NCBI GenBank assembly: GCA_963662175.1
Contig: OY759217.1
Coordinates: 10,728,562 to 10,792,561, forward strand
Reading direction: 5' to 3'
DNA: 64,000 nucleotides
Source: Aradus depressus
Taxonomy: Eukaryota; Arthropoda; Insecta; Hemiptera; Aradidae
Positions within the stretch are counted from its first letter, which is position 1. Each line of letters opens with the position of its first letter. The notes beneath the pieces were generated by a model. That model saw nothing but the letters and a program-made list of their open reading frames with translations, made no database searches and was not told where the DNA came from. Of the stretch, positions 24,896-37,487 are shown in pieces. Position numbers and translations under genes: made by a program.

Positions 24896-25351
24896 CGATA
24901 AGAATGAATATCAAGTTTCTTATCTAAACTCTTATCTCACCGAAGTACCTACCTGTACAACCATAAGTATACAAAACAAACCTACCTTACAAAACTTGCT
25001 CGTACTAAAACGATGCCACAAATAACATTTTTTTTGTCAGTGCGCGCATACGATGTCAACATTTTTACTTCTAAAAAATATTGTTTTTCTTATTTTCATT
25101 CATTTAATTTTTTTCAATCAAGTCATTGTGACTTTATTTTTTTGATAACAGATAAAGTTGAGATGACTAATCACTTATTTTATTATTAATTAAACAGTTG
25201 TATAATAAAATAATTTTACTTCATATGACCGTGGCTATCAAGACAACAGTGATAATGTAGCCATAGGCTCTGTGTCCATGTTTCCTTTCTTTCCTACCCC
25301 ACTTTTTGAGTGAAAGGTTGTGTCTGTGAATATTTCCTCCATCCCTTCATA
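24896..25351. promoter_or_regulatory. divergent intergenic region between GFRP-like copy A and TCTP
   Basis: 456 bp separate the two ATG codons on opposite strands, so both promoters must lie here or in unseen leaders. It is AT-rich with no obvious TATA box placed for either gene. Confidence 0.5.
25281..25300 (+). promoter_or_regulatory. possible 5' TOP initiator of TCTP mRNA
   Basis: The pyrimidine tract TTTCCTTTCTTTCCTACCCC lies about 50-70 bases before the TCTP ATG. TCTP mRNAs in animals are known TOP mRNAs starting with C in such a tract. The start site is inferred. Confidence 0.4.
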
Positions 25352-27762
25352 ATGAAGATTTTCAAGGATACTTTTACAGGTAATTTCAATTAATTTATAT
25401 TATTATTATTATTTTAATCACTTTTACCAAGTTTGAAGTGATTCTTAAGTTGGTGATTGTAACCCTCCTCAAACTGTCTGTTGCTGTTAGCTTGCCAAGG
25501 CCCCAAAATCACGTGTCACTGACAGGCTTTTTGTCATGTATTTTTGTTTCTTCTTTTTTTGTTTCTTTGGGACTTCCCAATGAAAAGTTCAAATCTTTAT
25601 TAGAAATTTTTATGATTTAAGTTGTTATAACCTCGTCTAACCTATCCTTTGTTCTCAATATTGTAGCGTCTTTCTTTGGCTTTTAAGCTTTCAAAATTCA
25701 TTTTGATTACGTTTAAATTTCTATTATTGGAACATTCGTTAACTCTTTCACTTAGCGTTTCTGTTTATTTTAGTTTTTTTGTACACAGTATGGTGTGTTT
25801 TAGTAAAAAGAAGGAAGTTAAATTACATTATAAAAATAGTTTTCTAATGAGCATAAGGCACTTACAGTGAACTAATTTTATTTTATGGTTTTAGATTGCC
25901 AAATACCATTTACTTTGAATTTTGTATATTTCGCCACTTTGTACTGTATACAACTTATGCCGCGTAATATGTAGTTATTTTTGTGTCATTTACGTCAGTG
26001 TATTTATTTTAGTTTAATTTCTTATTTTTGTACATTTTAGGTGACGAAATGTTCTCCGACACTTACAAATTGAAACTAGTTGATGAAGTTGTCTATGAAG
26101 TTTATGGAAAGGTAATTATTATTTTTTAATAATTATCTTGTTTTTCATTCGATTCATTTTACTCCTTTATACGTTGCATTTAAATCTGAATTTAGTGTGA
26201 CTTTTGAAATGAGTTGGTAAATATGTAAATCATTTATTTAATAAATTGGAAAACTTCATGAAAGGCTATCTTCTTGTACACATATTGTTGAGGTTATTAA
26301 TGACAGACAATATACTGGTAGGCCATTCCATTCTATTCCTCCATGGATTGTAGAAATCATCTAGCAGTTCTCAAAAAGAATTAATGTACGAATTATATAG
26401 TATATAGTCAACAAGGAATACTATTTAAGGCAATTTAAGATTTGTTATAACACTTCTATTTAAAGAAAGTCTCGTTTCCTTAATTAATATTGTCAAAATA
26501 GATAACTCATTGTCTGCATTTTTTTTTTTAAGATCTGCATTATATTATAAAAATTTAAAGACAATATTTATGTTGCCAATGTACATTAATGGAGACAGCA
26601 TCTCGACGGCCTAAATGATGCCTCGATAGCGACATTTTTACCAAAAAAAAAAAAGAAAAACTATTGATCTAGTAGGATCTCGTATACGACATAAAACGAA
26701 AAATCCATGAAATATGGTTTGAAGTGATACCTTGCAAAAGAAGTGGGAACGAAATTCTGGTATTTTTTTAATCAGTTTTTTGTCTCCTGTAAAGTTGGCT
26801 TTTTGCTCATGTGAGGTATCACGTTTAGACCGACGAACTTTTCTTTTTAAAATACTCTAAATAATTGTTTTAAAAAAATATGTATATATACATTTAAATT
26901 GAGCCTCGTTATAAGCTGCCCTTCGAGAAATATTCAGAATGAATACTATTGACAACTCAATTATTAAAGATATAAAGAACGAAAGTCTCGCAGGGAAGTT
27001 CTATTGTATTCCTTTCAAGAGGTCAATAGTCACATTAGTTTATCATCACGGAATAAATATTTCAAGCTTCCACCTAATGGCGGGGCATGATCTCAATCCT
27101 TGAATAAACTGAAACCCCTCATCATCATTAACTGTGAACTTTCTTCTCTGTTAAGCTGATCACAAGGAGGCAGGGAGATGTCCAAATAGACGGATTTAAT
27201 CCTTCGTGTGAAGATGGCGACGAAGGGACTGATGAAGCTGTTGAATCCGGTGTAGACGTGGTCCTTAACCACAGACTCTGTGAAACTTTCGCTTTCGGCG
27301 ATAAAAAATCATATACGGCCTACCTTAAAGATTATATGAAGAAACTAGTTGCCAAGTGAGTTTGATTATTAATTTCTGTAATTATATTTAAGTATATACA
27401 TATTCCTATTTCTCCCTGCCCTTATGTATGATAATGTGCTTCAAAGTGGAACCCAATGGAGCTTTGTCGGAAATTCTGTGCAACACCCTAATTGGAGAAT
27501 TAGCCAATAGTAAAATTTGCCTTTCATCTCTTGCCCCCCCCCCCCCCCCCCCCCCCCCGTCACGTCTCATAAAAATATAATTTTTTTATTCGTTTCTAAT
27601 TGATAAATCCATAGAAGTATTTTCAAAAAAAATAGCAAAACACATTTATTTGTGAAACTTTTGGGAGCTTACTGCTTTTCGTTCAGTTAAAAATGACAAT
27701 AATTTATCTGCAATTTTTTTATATTTGTAAAGACGTATGGAGAAGAAATATTCAAATTTAAA

Positions 27763-27834
<72 letters not shown>

Positions 27835-30716
27835 AAGTTGTGTGTGTACGTGGTCGGAATGACTTTCTTATATTCACGGAACTTTAAGGGTATGTCAAGG
27901 ATTAGGCCCTGTTTAGGATCTTGGTTATGTGTCATCTCAAAACGGCAGACGGTGTTGTGGGTGGCTCTTTCAGATTTCATAAAATTTCACGATAGCAATT
28001 TTACAGTAGCGAACTGGGAAACGCTGAGTAACCCCATTATTTTTGGATATAAATTTTATTCTAAAATGCTTATGACGTGCTGCTGCAGCACGAATATATT
28101 CTTTGTGTGAGGGCGACCAGCATTTCTTCATTGACTGTTTTAGACTGGTTACAACTAGGGGACGGAGTTATATGTACTAAAAAAACATAATGTGTATTTA
28201 ATTTTGATTCAATAAAAAGCCGAATTATAAAATTAATTAGCTGAACATAATTGAACTCAATAAAACTTGTAATTTCAGTAAAATACAACTTTAATAACTT
28301 TAACGTTGTGTATTATTTTAATTTTTAAAACGATTGGAAATAACATAATATTTTAAATTAGAGATGTTTTCGCCAGAGATCTTGTGGAAGTTCATTGTGA
28401 ATACTAATAAATAAAAAAACCTAGAACGAGTCAAAAAATTCCACTATATTTATATGATAAATACAATATATTTCGCTCGTTAGAGCATTCTCAATTGTAC
28501 AGACTTATGACTGGTAGTCATAAGTCTGTATCTGTCTGTACACTTGAGAATGCTCTAACGAGCGAAATATATTGTGTTTTTCATATAAATAAAGTGGAAT
28601 TTTTTGACCTTTATTCATTAGTATAACATTTTAAATTTTCAAAGAGAAAACCCACTGGTCGGGTCTGAAAAAGTTTGGTCTTCGAACTTTTGTAAATGAA
28701 TGAATGTTTTGAAACTTGAAGCTATATATATAGCTCATTGTCAAGCTTCCTGGTAAATTAGACTATCGATTAGTTTGTTTACTTTTTTTTTTTTTTTAAA
28801 GAATAAAACATTATTTGAAAAATAAATTAAAACCTTTTCCATTTTATTTTTGCCCAAATGTGACTACTCTGTTTAAGTGGCAAACAAAAAATAGATTATT
28901 GAATAGTAAAAAATTAATTTATTGAATTAAATTTGAAGACTACAACGACGGGTGAATTTTGTACTTAAAGGATGCAATTTAACAGAAATATTTAAAATAA
29001 AAATGTCAAATCAGTTCAGAATGTCATAAAACATAGTAAATTATAATATTAAGCTCAGGAAACAAATATGTAAATACATATAAATCCGCTCCCTAGGCAT
29101 AACTGTATAGTCCGCTTGATACAAATGCGTGATTAATGAACTATGCATACGAATTTAAGAAAACTAGCTTGAACACTTGAACTTGAAGTAAGTTGCCCAT
29201 TTAGGAAAATACTCTTGTAGATACTTGCATATACAATGAATCACATTTCTTTATTTTTTAATGTTCTATAGGAACATGGAATATAGAGAATCATTCGTAT
29301 ACAGTATAAAAAACAATTTGTCTACGGAAGATTGACCAGTGTTGATTTTGTTTCAGACTGGAAGAGAATGCTCCGGATCAAGTGAATACTTTTAAAACCA
29401 ACATGAACAAAGTGATGAAGGACATCCTCGGGAGGTTTAAGGAGCTTCAGTTTTTCACAGGTGAGTATCCAACATTTCTTGGAGATTGGAACGAAATTTT
29501 GGAAGAATAACGTTGACAGCATGATCCAATAACCTATTAGAGTGTTATTTCTCTTATTGGTAGCATATCATGCAACATTGATACATTCGATGGTGCTAAT
29601 TTTGGAGATTGTTAACTTTATTACTATTATTTTCCAATGCACTCATCGAGCGGACACAAGTTATTTAACTTCTGCGACATTCGAAGTTTCTTTTATTGTA
29701 GGGCTAAGGGAAGGTCAAATTTCGTTTTACAAGTTTCACAGTGCTGCTACCTAAATTTGTTTTCTGTTCTAATAATTTGAAATATTTTTCAAGGCTCCGC
29801 TGGCATTCTCTTAAAACACGTATAGACACGAAAGTAGGTGTATATATGTGTCAAATATGCAGGGTGGTTTTAATGAGGGGGTTGCGTAGCAAAAATAATA
29901 TGAAATTAAATTGTTATATTCTTGTCATGACGTCCTCCCCGAAGATGCTGATCGATAGACCTAAGATAAGATAAGCGTCCTGGGAGTGTTGGTAGTGACC
30001 TGTCGCTTCCCTCTTTGACGCCTCTCTTCAGCTCTCCTGTGCCTCTGTCTGCCTCCACTTCTAGTCAGGCTTGACAGATCCGAGGGGTATGGGGGACCAC
30101 CGCGCCTCCCTGACCTCCACTACTTTCATTTAGTTGTTGGAGTGAGGACAGTATAGTAAAATGCGGGGGTGTTCCGATGTTGAATAGTTGTTTTTCTTAT
30201 GATTTATCATATTCTTTTTTTTTAGTATAATTTGTAGTACATATTATAATGTGTAGTAATATAATAGTAGTATTTGTACATGTCTTATTATTTCGCAAAT
30301 TAAACAATTAAGTATACTAAACATTATAATTTGTAAGAATAATTATAAATATAATTAACAAGTATGAGCAGGTGCGACTATTAAAAAAATAGTTTTAATC
30401 TTTCAGTTAGAGAAATATTCTATCTTTTTGTATATTATTAAAATTTGTTTCGGAAAACAATATTGAGGGAGCTCATTTAGAAGACAATCCTAAATTGAAT
30501 ACAGATAAAAGAAAGAAGGGTTTAGCTAACTCACCTGTGTTCATGAATTTTATGTTTAATCTATTGATAATTTTGATTGATGAGATGTTTCTGTTATCAG
30601 GAGAGTCGATGGACGTGGATGGTATGATTGCCCTCCTCGAGTACCGAGAGATCGACGGTGACAGTATCCCAGTCCTTATGTTTTTTAAACATGGCCTAGA
30701 TGAGGAGAAGTTCTAA
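25352..30716 (+). CDS. Tctp: translationally controlled tumor protein (complete, 5 exons)
   Basis: Exons are 25352-25379, 26041-26111, 27156-27355, 29357-29460 and 30601-30716; joins are phase 1, 0, 2, 1, total 172 residues, the usual family length. Family marks are DEMFSDTYKL near the N-terminus (family: DEMFSDIYKI), the acidic loop CEDGDEGTDEAVESGVDVVL, NHRLCETF, AYLKDYMKKLVAK and the C-terminal DGMIALLEYRE..PVLMFFKHGLDEEKF. TCTP is an abundant cytosolic protein of the Mss4-like fold, implicated in growth control, calcium binding and Rheb/TOR signalling in insects. Intron 1 follows codon 9, so the start exon is tiny. The gene is intact and expected to be highly expressed. Confidence 0.97.
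27534..27558 (+). repeat. C homopolymer
   Basis: About 25 C in a row in TCTP intron 3. Confidence 0.85.
27767..27831 (+). repeat. (TA)n microsatellite
   Basis: Uninterrupted alternating TA of about 65 bases in TCTP intron 3. Confidence 0.95.
28401..28626. mobile_element. palindromic MITE
   Basis: Arms of about 95 bp meet near 28510. Shared strings are ATACTAAT.AATA, GTCAAAAAATTCCACT, ATATATTTCGCTCGTTAGAG and CATTCTCAA.TGTACAGAC, each present inverted on the right. It is in TCTP intron 3 and has no coding potential. Confidence 0.8.
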
Positions 30717-33700
30717 TCTGGATATGTTTGTTGAAAAACTAATACGAACGGAGCGAATATTACAATTTTTATACTCTACGTAAGTAACATTAAAATAATT
30801 GCTTCAAGTTATTTATTTATTTTTTTTAAATCAGGGTAACAAGATTGATGATATTTATTGATGTTCAGTTTCTAAGTGAAATAATGCTACCTAAGTTTTG
30901 ACTTGATACTTGTCCAGGAAGTTTACGTTAACAACGAATCTATATTAAATTACTGTGTGGATTTACGTAATGAGTCATTTCTCTTGCGAAATTGAGTTAT
31001 TAATATTTTCTGATGCAACAGAACTAGTGTTGGACAGTAATAAGTTAAATTTCATCAATCCTAATTTTTACTAGGGTAAGCGGATTACATTGTGATCAGT
31101 TTCTATACTGATTTGGATTGTAATAAGATTAATTTAGATCATTACGGAATTAATCAATCTCAGGCTTGATCGTAATCAATGCAATTATAATAATCACCAT
31201 TATGGAATGACAACTCGTGATTAGTGGGCACGGAATGCAAATGTTCATCACAAAAATTCTATCTTTCTGGGGACGCGGAATATTTAGGACGACTCCTCTT
31301 GATTTTCAGCCAAATGTGACGAATGGAGAGGAGGGGGCTAGCTCAAAAACACGAATAACTGCCAATTGAGCGAATATATCGACATGAAATTTTATGAGGA
31401 CCAAGAAGTCCCTATCTAAGACATCTATTAATTTTCATCCAAATCGATTTTAAGGGGAGAGTGAAAACTAAGTTGATCAATTTTCGCTGAGAAATACACT
31501 GCTGGTGATGCAAAGACTTTCTTTTTATTGAAAACTTATTTTCAAATGAAATGCCGCCCTATTTGTTTGACATGCTGCACAATTTTAAATACATCATGAA
31601 TTTAATGCAGCAATTTGTAAAAAGTAATCATTACTTCAAGGATTGAGTCTTACTATTTTGTATACTTTATAATTATTATTTTTTTTATTTTTTAGGAAAA
31701 CCACTACAACGGATAACTTATTTAACAATGAAGGGAAAAGAACATTTGATCTGTACGTTCTTGGATGGTGCTTCTTAAGCTAGGATGGAGAAAATATTTC
31801 ATGGCGCAGGAAAAAGAAGTGCTCGGGACATTTATAAATAATAAATATATTACAGCTCATTTGTTCTCAAGTGATTTTTTATTTTTTTAGTACCCACCCC
31901 CCACCTTGTGTTTTTGGTCCAAAATCCTTCTGTAATTCAATTTTCCTAGAATAATCTATTCAAAAAGTTGTCAGCTATCAACCAGAAAACTGTTAATTCT
32001 ATCCTTATTGAAGTACGCATAAAACGGAAAAATACTCGTTACTCGTGAATAATCCAAAATATACATGATTCCTCAATAAAGTTCGTTTGATTTGTAATTT
32101 GAATAATTTCATTCGTTATTCCAATTTATTTTCTGAATAAAGAAATTAATTAGTTAATATCGTATTTATTTTCGAACGTTGAATAAAAAATGGTGGCTCC
32201 TCAATTATATAAATATTAATTAAAACTCATGGGTTTCATTATTACTGGCATTATTGTTATGAGATAAAAAAAAGTTTAAAATCGAGTGAAAATGATATGT
32301 CGCACTCTGATTGTAAGGAAAAAAAATGTAACACTTTAGAAGAAAGCTACCATAGAGACCTAGGGAGTATTGAGCATAGAGTTCTCCTTTTCTTCGGGAT
32401 TTACAATAGTAATGATACTTTTTTTTTTTCTTCCTCTATGAAATCCCTAATCGTTTTATTGCTGTAATGTATTGTTCATCACATTACTAAGAATGTTCTA
32501 TACCGAGCAGATTTTTCCTTGAGGCAATGTATGTTGAGATACTTCCTATTTGCATTGAGTCTATTGTAATGTGATATTCATTTAAAAGTTGTGCAAACTT
32601 CATCCGATTTTCAAGACACCTTCAAAGGAATACTAACAACTATTTTTTTAAAGTTTCCACCAGGCTGAAACCAAATGGTTAAATAGACAAAATACATTGA
32701 AAATACTTTTTTTTTTTAATCACTAATTTTCAGTGTAATAAAAAAATATTACACCTTATTGGAACAAGTGTTCAAATAGTGTTCAGTTTTGATGGATATG
32801 TAACCGAAATGATTTATCGTTGGGCTGGTGTAGAAGATTTGGAAAGACATAAAGATAATCAAAGAAATCTCACCAGCAAATAACAAGAGCCACTATTAAC
32901 AACGGGGTTCTATCAGGTATCCAAGCAAAACGAGATGCAATTAAAACGTGCTCCAGTAAGATTTGTAAAACTTATTTTTATAATTAAAATTAATCACCTA
33001 AAGAATAAAATTATGTTTTCACGGTATTTGTCAATTTTAACATACACCAACATTTCGTTCCAGGATGATGGAAATCTTACAAAAATAGCTTTCCAGTTAG
33101 TATTTGCAGAGTCCCTGAAAGTATTGAAAATCTGAAGTAGAATATGCGAGCGTAACAACGTTGATATAAAGAATATCAATTTATTGGTCCGGCATTCAAA
33201 CGCCTTTCACAAAAATAAAATATAAAAAATTACTTAATGCGGATAGAAAATATCTCAAAACATATTGGTCCAAGGAAAATATAAAACATTCCTTGAAAAT
33301 TATGTACACAGAAACGAGCCGCATTGGAAGTTTTCGACATTTTCATGGCGGCTAGTTTTTTTTTTGATACAGTATAATATATACGTACTACGTATCTTAT
33401 TTAATGTTTGCACTTGATATACAGATGCAACTGGATGCTATTTTTAACTATTACATGCGGTAAACTCGAAGGTGTTAATAAAAATTTAACACCATAAAGA
33501 TTATGCATCCAAGACAACCCTACAAAGATCTTGGCAAGCGAAAGATTACATTTACTTCTATTTTTTCCCTAAATTGTTCAGAGGTGCCTAATTTTTTTTT
33601 TCATCCGAATTTTCTAAGTTAGCCATGTTCTACATTGCTATATTCTACTGTCATCAGTACTATCATCGTATAAAATGAGTAAACAAGATTATCTGCAAAT

Positions 33701-34226
33701 ATAAAAAAAAGAAGACCCGGGTGAAGAGGCTGGATATAAACGAATTTACTTATAAAAATTATTATTAATGTATGAAAAATTTTTACTTTAAAGATACGGA
33801 GGCACCCCATGAAAAACATCAGCAATGTGTCGTGTAAGTGAAAAAAGTTACCAATCCATGCCGTGGATGGTCAGAATCTGAGAAGTTCACAATTTAATAG
33901 AAAAACTAGTATTTCTGAGGAATTAGAGGGCGTTAACTCTTTTGAATATGATCATTGTGGTAGCTGGCCGATATGCCTCAGCATAAGGTCATAACTCAAA
34001 AAAAAAAAAAAATTTTGAAGGTGAATAAAAAAGTACATTATAAAAATTTCATCAAACATAATTTATTCACCTGCACAAACTATACTTGACGTTCTAAACA
34101 CCAACTATTTCAAAAGTAATTCGAACAAAACAAGTTGAGCCCCTTTAACGTGCAGAAATGTTCTGTGAAATCATTAATACCTTGACAGATTAAAGATGGT
34201 ATAAAATAAATTTTCCTTTTGTATGT
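30717..34226. other. TCTP 3' flank and intergenic stretch
   Basis: Possible TCTP 3' UTR to about 31850, where AATAATAAATATATT could serve as a poly(A) signal. A family D repeat piece lies at 31255-31510. The remainder is AT-rich; short open frames near 32.9-33.2 kb have no support. Confidence 0.4.
31255..31510 (+). repeat. dispersed repeat family D (sense piece)
   Basis: Shows TTGATTTTCAGCCAAAT, AATAACTGCC, ATCGACATGAAATTTTATG and CATCCAAATCGATTTT, matching the copy at 60.0-60.5 kb. Ends at GCTGAGAAATACACTGCTGG. Confidence 0.55.
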
Positions 34227-36248
34227 CTATGTAAACTCCCCAGTAAATTCATTCAAGAGCAGACTATATGAATCATCGATTTGTTCATCAACAATCTCGG
34301 GAAAGGTAGGTTCAGAGTTCCAAACATGATCACTATTTTCCGAGTCAACGTTCGCCTCGAAGGACAGTTCTCCTGTGGCTTCATTCAAATGAGGCATACC
34401 TGGAAAGGAATCTTTTTCGTTTCCGTTAATAAGTAAGTCAAACGGATCAGGATCAAATAAAAGATTGTCCAAATCGTCAAAACCATCACACGATTCATCG
34501 TTTATAAAGTCGACATCAAACGTATCGAACATACTATCATCGTCAGTCTTATTGGGGTGTGTTTTGTCACTAAGAACTGTACACATTTCGCCAGTAAATT
34601 CATTTAATTGTATTGTAGGTTCATCACTGTTTGGTGGTACTTCGTCTCCAACTTTCGCCTCAATATCTTGTGTCAAGTTTATAAAAGAAAATTCTCCAGT
34701 TGATTCGTTCAAAAATACAGCCCCAGTTGATTCACTATTAATATTGTTAAGGGTCAAAACTCCGGTATCTTCGTTTAGGGTTACACTTCCAGTGCCTTCT
34801 CTAAAATTTCCAATCGTCAATACATTAGTTGAAGTTACGCTAGCCACTGGGATCCTTTCACCTTCATTTTCACTAATTATACTAAATTCTCCTGTTGTTT
34901 CACTCAAAATATACGTTGTTTTGGCATTAATACCACCTCTTGTCAAATCCTGAGAACTATCAGTCTTTGCTCGAGCAGAACTAAGAGAATCGTTATTTTC
35001 TATTTTGTCTGTTTCTTCAGATAATTCATATTTCCTATCACATTCCTTCATCTTTATTCTCTGTGGTGTATTTATAGCTGCTTTACGTTTAGTCTCCAGA
35101 TTGTTTATTTTTTTGAGTTCTAACAGTTTATTAAGAGAATTCAATGCCTCGCTACTTCCTGAATGCACAACTTTGCAATGTTCTTTCAGTTTGTCTGTTC
35201 GTGGTGTGGTATATTTACAACAGACACATTTATACTGATCACGTTTGGTATTATGGAGGGTGCGTTGATGCCTCAGTAAGTTTTTCTCATGAGAAAACTT
35301 CATAGAGCATTCTTCGCAAACGAATTGCTTCTGTAGACTATGAGTGTACATATGTTGTTTTAAATTAAATTCCGTACTTGTAACAACTGTACAACCTCCA
35401 TAAGAACAAGGAAGTGACTTTTTATGTTTTAGGGCATGTCTCCTTAATATACTTCTATAGGGAGCTATGAAACCACACTCTTCACACTCATGAGAATTAT
35501 GTTTAACTGTCTGCTTCCTAAAACGAGTTGAAGTCAAATACGATCGGTTGGAGTCGAGGCTTTTCATAGGCTTCTTTGAATTGATTCGAGAAGCTTCAAG
35601 TTTTTTTTGGCCCAGTTCTTCCCTATAGATATTTTTGTTTATGTTTGAAGCCAGCTGAACATCTCGAAAATCCACGCCAACTTGTCCATCTGTACAAACA
35701 AATGAATTCAGCTCAGGTTCTTGCTTTTCAGAACGATTTATTTTAACATCCTGGCTTACACTATAATTACATTTGTCATCACCTATAAATTGCTGTAAGC
35801 TTTTAATCTCTAAATTATGCGCAATATTGATAAAATGTACCTTATGCTGTTCGTCAACTTCCACTTGTCCAGTATAAATGAAATCAATTATATTAGAAAC
35901 ACATTTCAAGCAATTCATGTCACTACTTTCATTACTCTTGGTTACGTAAGAAAGTTTTATATCAAACGTTTTGTTACCAGAACAAATATTATTACTCTTG
36001 TTATTTGCGTTATATAAATTAGTAAAAATTCTATGTAGTAAAGGACTACATGACACTAAAATACAAGAATGAGCATAAACAGAAGCGTTACCATTGACAA
36101 ATCTAACATCACATAAAAACCCATTTTCCTTCTGCTCATAAAGTTTCATCACAATTTGTTGCCAAAAATTTGCATCTTTATGAAACTTCATTATTTTTAA
36201 AACTGAAACCTCCAAGAAGGTTTCAGTGTAATGTAGGTTATAACGCAA
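34227..36248 (-). CDS. BTB/POZ zinc finger protein with C-terminal TGE repeats (intronless)
   Basis: 673 codons in one exon. The likelier start is the Met at residue 20 (36191, MKFHKDANFWQQ) just before the domain. Residues about 27-155 form a BTB/POZ domain (GFLCDVRFVNGNASVYAHSC, IIDFIYTGQVEVDE). Four C2H2 fingers lie at about 254-362 (HECEECG..HALKH, C-x4-C finger CSYGGC..H, FVCEECS..H, YKCVCCK..H). The C-terminal 225 residues are acidic and contain eight copies of a nine-residue motif of form LNExTGEFS at about 448, 483, 491, 505, 513, 548, 621 and 665, the last at the very end. BTB domains dimerise and the fingers should bind DNA, so this is a nuclear regulator. Target and subfamily are unknown. 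Confidence 0.9.
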   Translation of the reverse strand: MRYNLHYTETFLEVSVLKIMKFHKDANFWQQIVMKLYEQKENGFLCDVRFVNGNASVYAHSCILVSCSPLLHRIFTNLYNANNKSNNICSGNKTFDIKLSYVTKSNESSDMNCLKCVSNIIDFIYTGQVEVDEQHKVHFINIAHNLEIKSLQQFIGDDKCNYSVSQDVKINRSEKQEPELNSFVCTDGQVGVDFRDVQLASNINKNIYREELGQKKLEASRINSKKPMKSLDSNRSYLTSTRFRKQTVKHNSHECEECGFIAPYRSILRRHALKHKKSLPCSYGGCTVVTSTEFNLKQHMYTHSLQKQFVCEECSMKFSHEKNLLRHQRTLHNTKRDQYKCVCCKYTTPRTDKLKEHCKVVHSGSSEALNSLNKLLELKKINNLETKRKAAINTPQRIKMKECDRKYELSEETDKIENNDSLSSARAKTDSSQDLTRGGINAKTTYILSETTGEFSIISENEGERIPVASVTSTNVLTIGNFREGTGSVTLNEDTGVLTLNNINSESTGAVFLNESTGEFSFINLTQDIEAKVGDEVPPNSDEPTIQLNEFTGEMCTVLSDKTHPNKTDDDSMFDTFDVDFINDESCDGFDDLDNLLFDPDPFDLLINGNEKDSFPGMPHLNEATGELSFEANVDSENSDHVWNSEPTFPEIVDEQIDDSYSLLLNEFTGEFT

Positions 36249-36287
36249 GGTTAATATAATTATATAGGTGCGTTAAGTTAGCCCCCC

Positions 36288-36482
36288 GGGAGCCATGGTG
36301 GCCGTGCGGGCTAGAGCGTAGGGCTTTGGTCGCATGGTCTCACCATGGTTTGCGGGTTCGAATCCCGTCCGGGAGTGAGTTTTATTTCGTAGATAGAACT
36401 CCCTCCCGGGGCCATGGATGTCTTAAATAATTATATATAACACATTGACATGGCTAATATCCACTGTACATAAAGCCAAAAG

Positions 36483-36534
<52 letters not shown>
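36288..36534 (+). mobile_element. SINE family B copy 2, very young, with poly(A) and target duplication
   Basis: It starts GGGAGCCATGGTGGCCGTGC with an intact B box GGGTTCGAATCCCG, body GTAGATAGAACTCCCTCCC, and a pure A run at 36483-36536. The 13-bp direct repeat AAGTTAGCCCCCC flanks it (36275-36287 and 36535-36547). It lies about 40 bp upstream of the BTB gene ORF. Confidence 0.92.
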
Positions 36535-36539
<5 letters not shown>

Positions 36540-37374
36540 AGCCCCCCCACTTTAGTTTTCTCAAATTATTTCAAATAGAATCGATTGTGCTCGGTTTGTG
36601 CTGGATTGTGCTGATAATTATTTCGTTTTTCACACTATTTAAAAATAGTGATTTTTACAAATTTTTTAAATCGTCACATTTTTAAAATACAAAAATGTAT
36701 TTAGTTTTATTTAAAAAAATAAGGAATATTACGATATATTGGCACTAGTCATCACATGCCTACTAGTTTGTTATACATTTAAGATGTTAATTTTTAAAAT
36801 TATATATTTGTCTTTGATGCTTATAGTAGTGACCTTTAAAAATTGTTTTTCATTAACCCTGTGTTCAGAAGTTCGTTTTGAGAAAAGAAATTTGGTAACA
36901 GTAAACAAATTATACAATGAAAAAATTGTTGGGTGTTTTGGGGGGAAATTATTTAAAGGTAGGGGGATTTTGTTGGAAGGACTAGGCAACACTTGTGAAA
37001 ACACTGTTCGCTCTATTCTCTATAATTGTCTCGGTTGATTTCGGCTTCCAATTGTGTCTGTTTTGTTGTAATGCATTCCTGTAATTACTTGTAACTTGTT
37101 AGTTCTGTTGAACGTATTTGTATACCCCCAACTCTGCCAGGAAGAGCTCGATAGGTGTCTGCCCTTTTCTTGTTTTTCCCTTCATTTCTTCAATTGAATT
37201 GTTCAGGTATGCTTATCACATGTACTTAGTATTGCAACCAATCAATTAATAATTTCATTGAAAGATCCTATTTTTAAAGGACTTTAAAAATCTCATGATT
37301 TCAACTGAATAGTGTATGGATGAAAAGTAATTATTTCTATCGTTCTCATATTAGAAATGTGTAGAACAGGGGTA

Positions 37375-37475
37375 TTTCGTGATTAGTAAGATTTTGGATT
37401 TGAGTTGGAATATCAAGTTCTGGAGGATGGATCCTGGGTGTAGACAGTGTGAATAACAATGACACTTTTTATAAT
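37375..37475. repeat. locally duplicated segment, copy 1
   Basis: GATTTGAGTTGG, AAGTTCTGGAGGATGGATCC and GGGTGTAGACAGTGTGAATA resemble parts of the segments at 38090-38275 and 40625-40810. Confidence 0.4.
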
Positions 37476-37487
37476 TGTTCATTATAG

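Noticed and set aside
27687..27980. 97-codon ORF with Tyr-Ile run
   Set aside because: Produced by reading through the (TA)n microsatellite.
32935..33179. Short ORFs on both strands
   Set aside because: Overlapping AT-rich frames without splice signals or similarity.
36288..36385. tRNA-Leu/Ser-like gene
   Set aside because: Part of SINE family B with poly(A) tail and target duplication.
36739..37038. 99-codon ORF in both strands near 36.8 kb
   Set aside because: Hydrophobic, low complexity, no homology recognised and no splice or start context.
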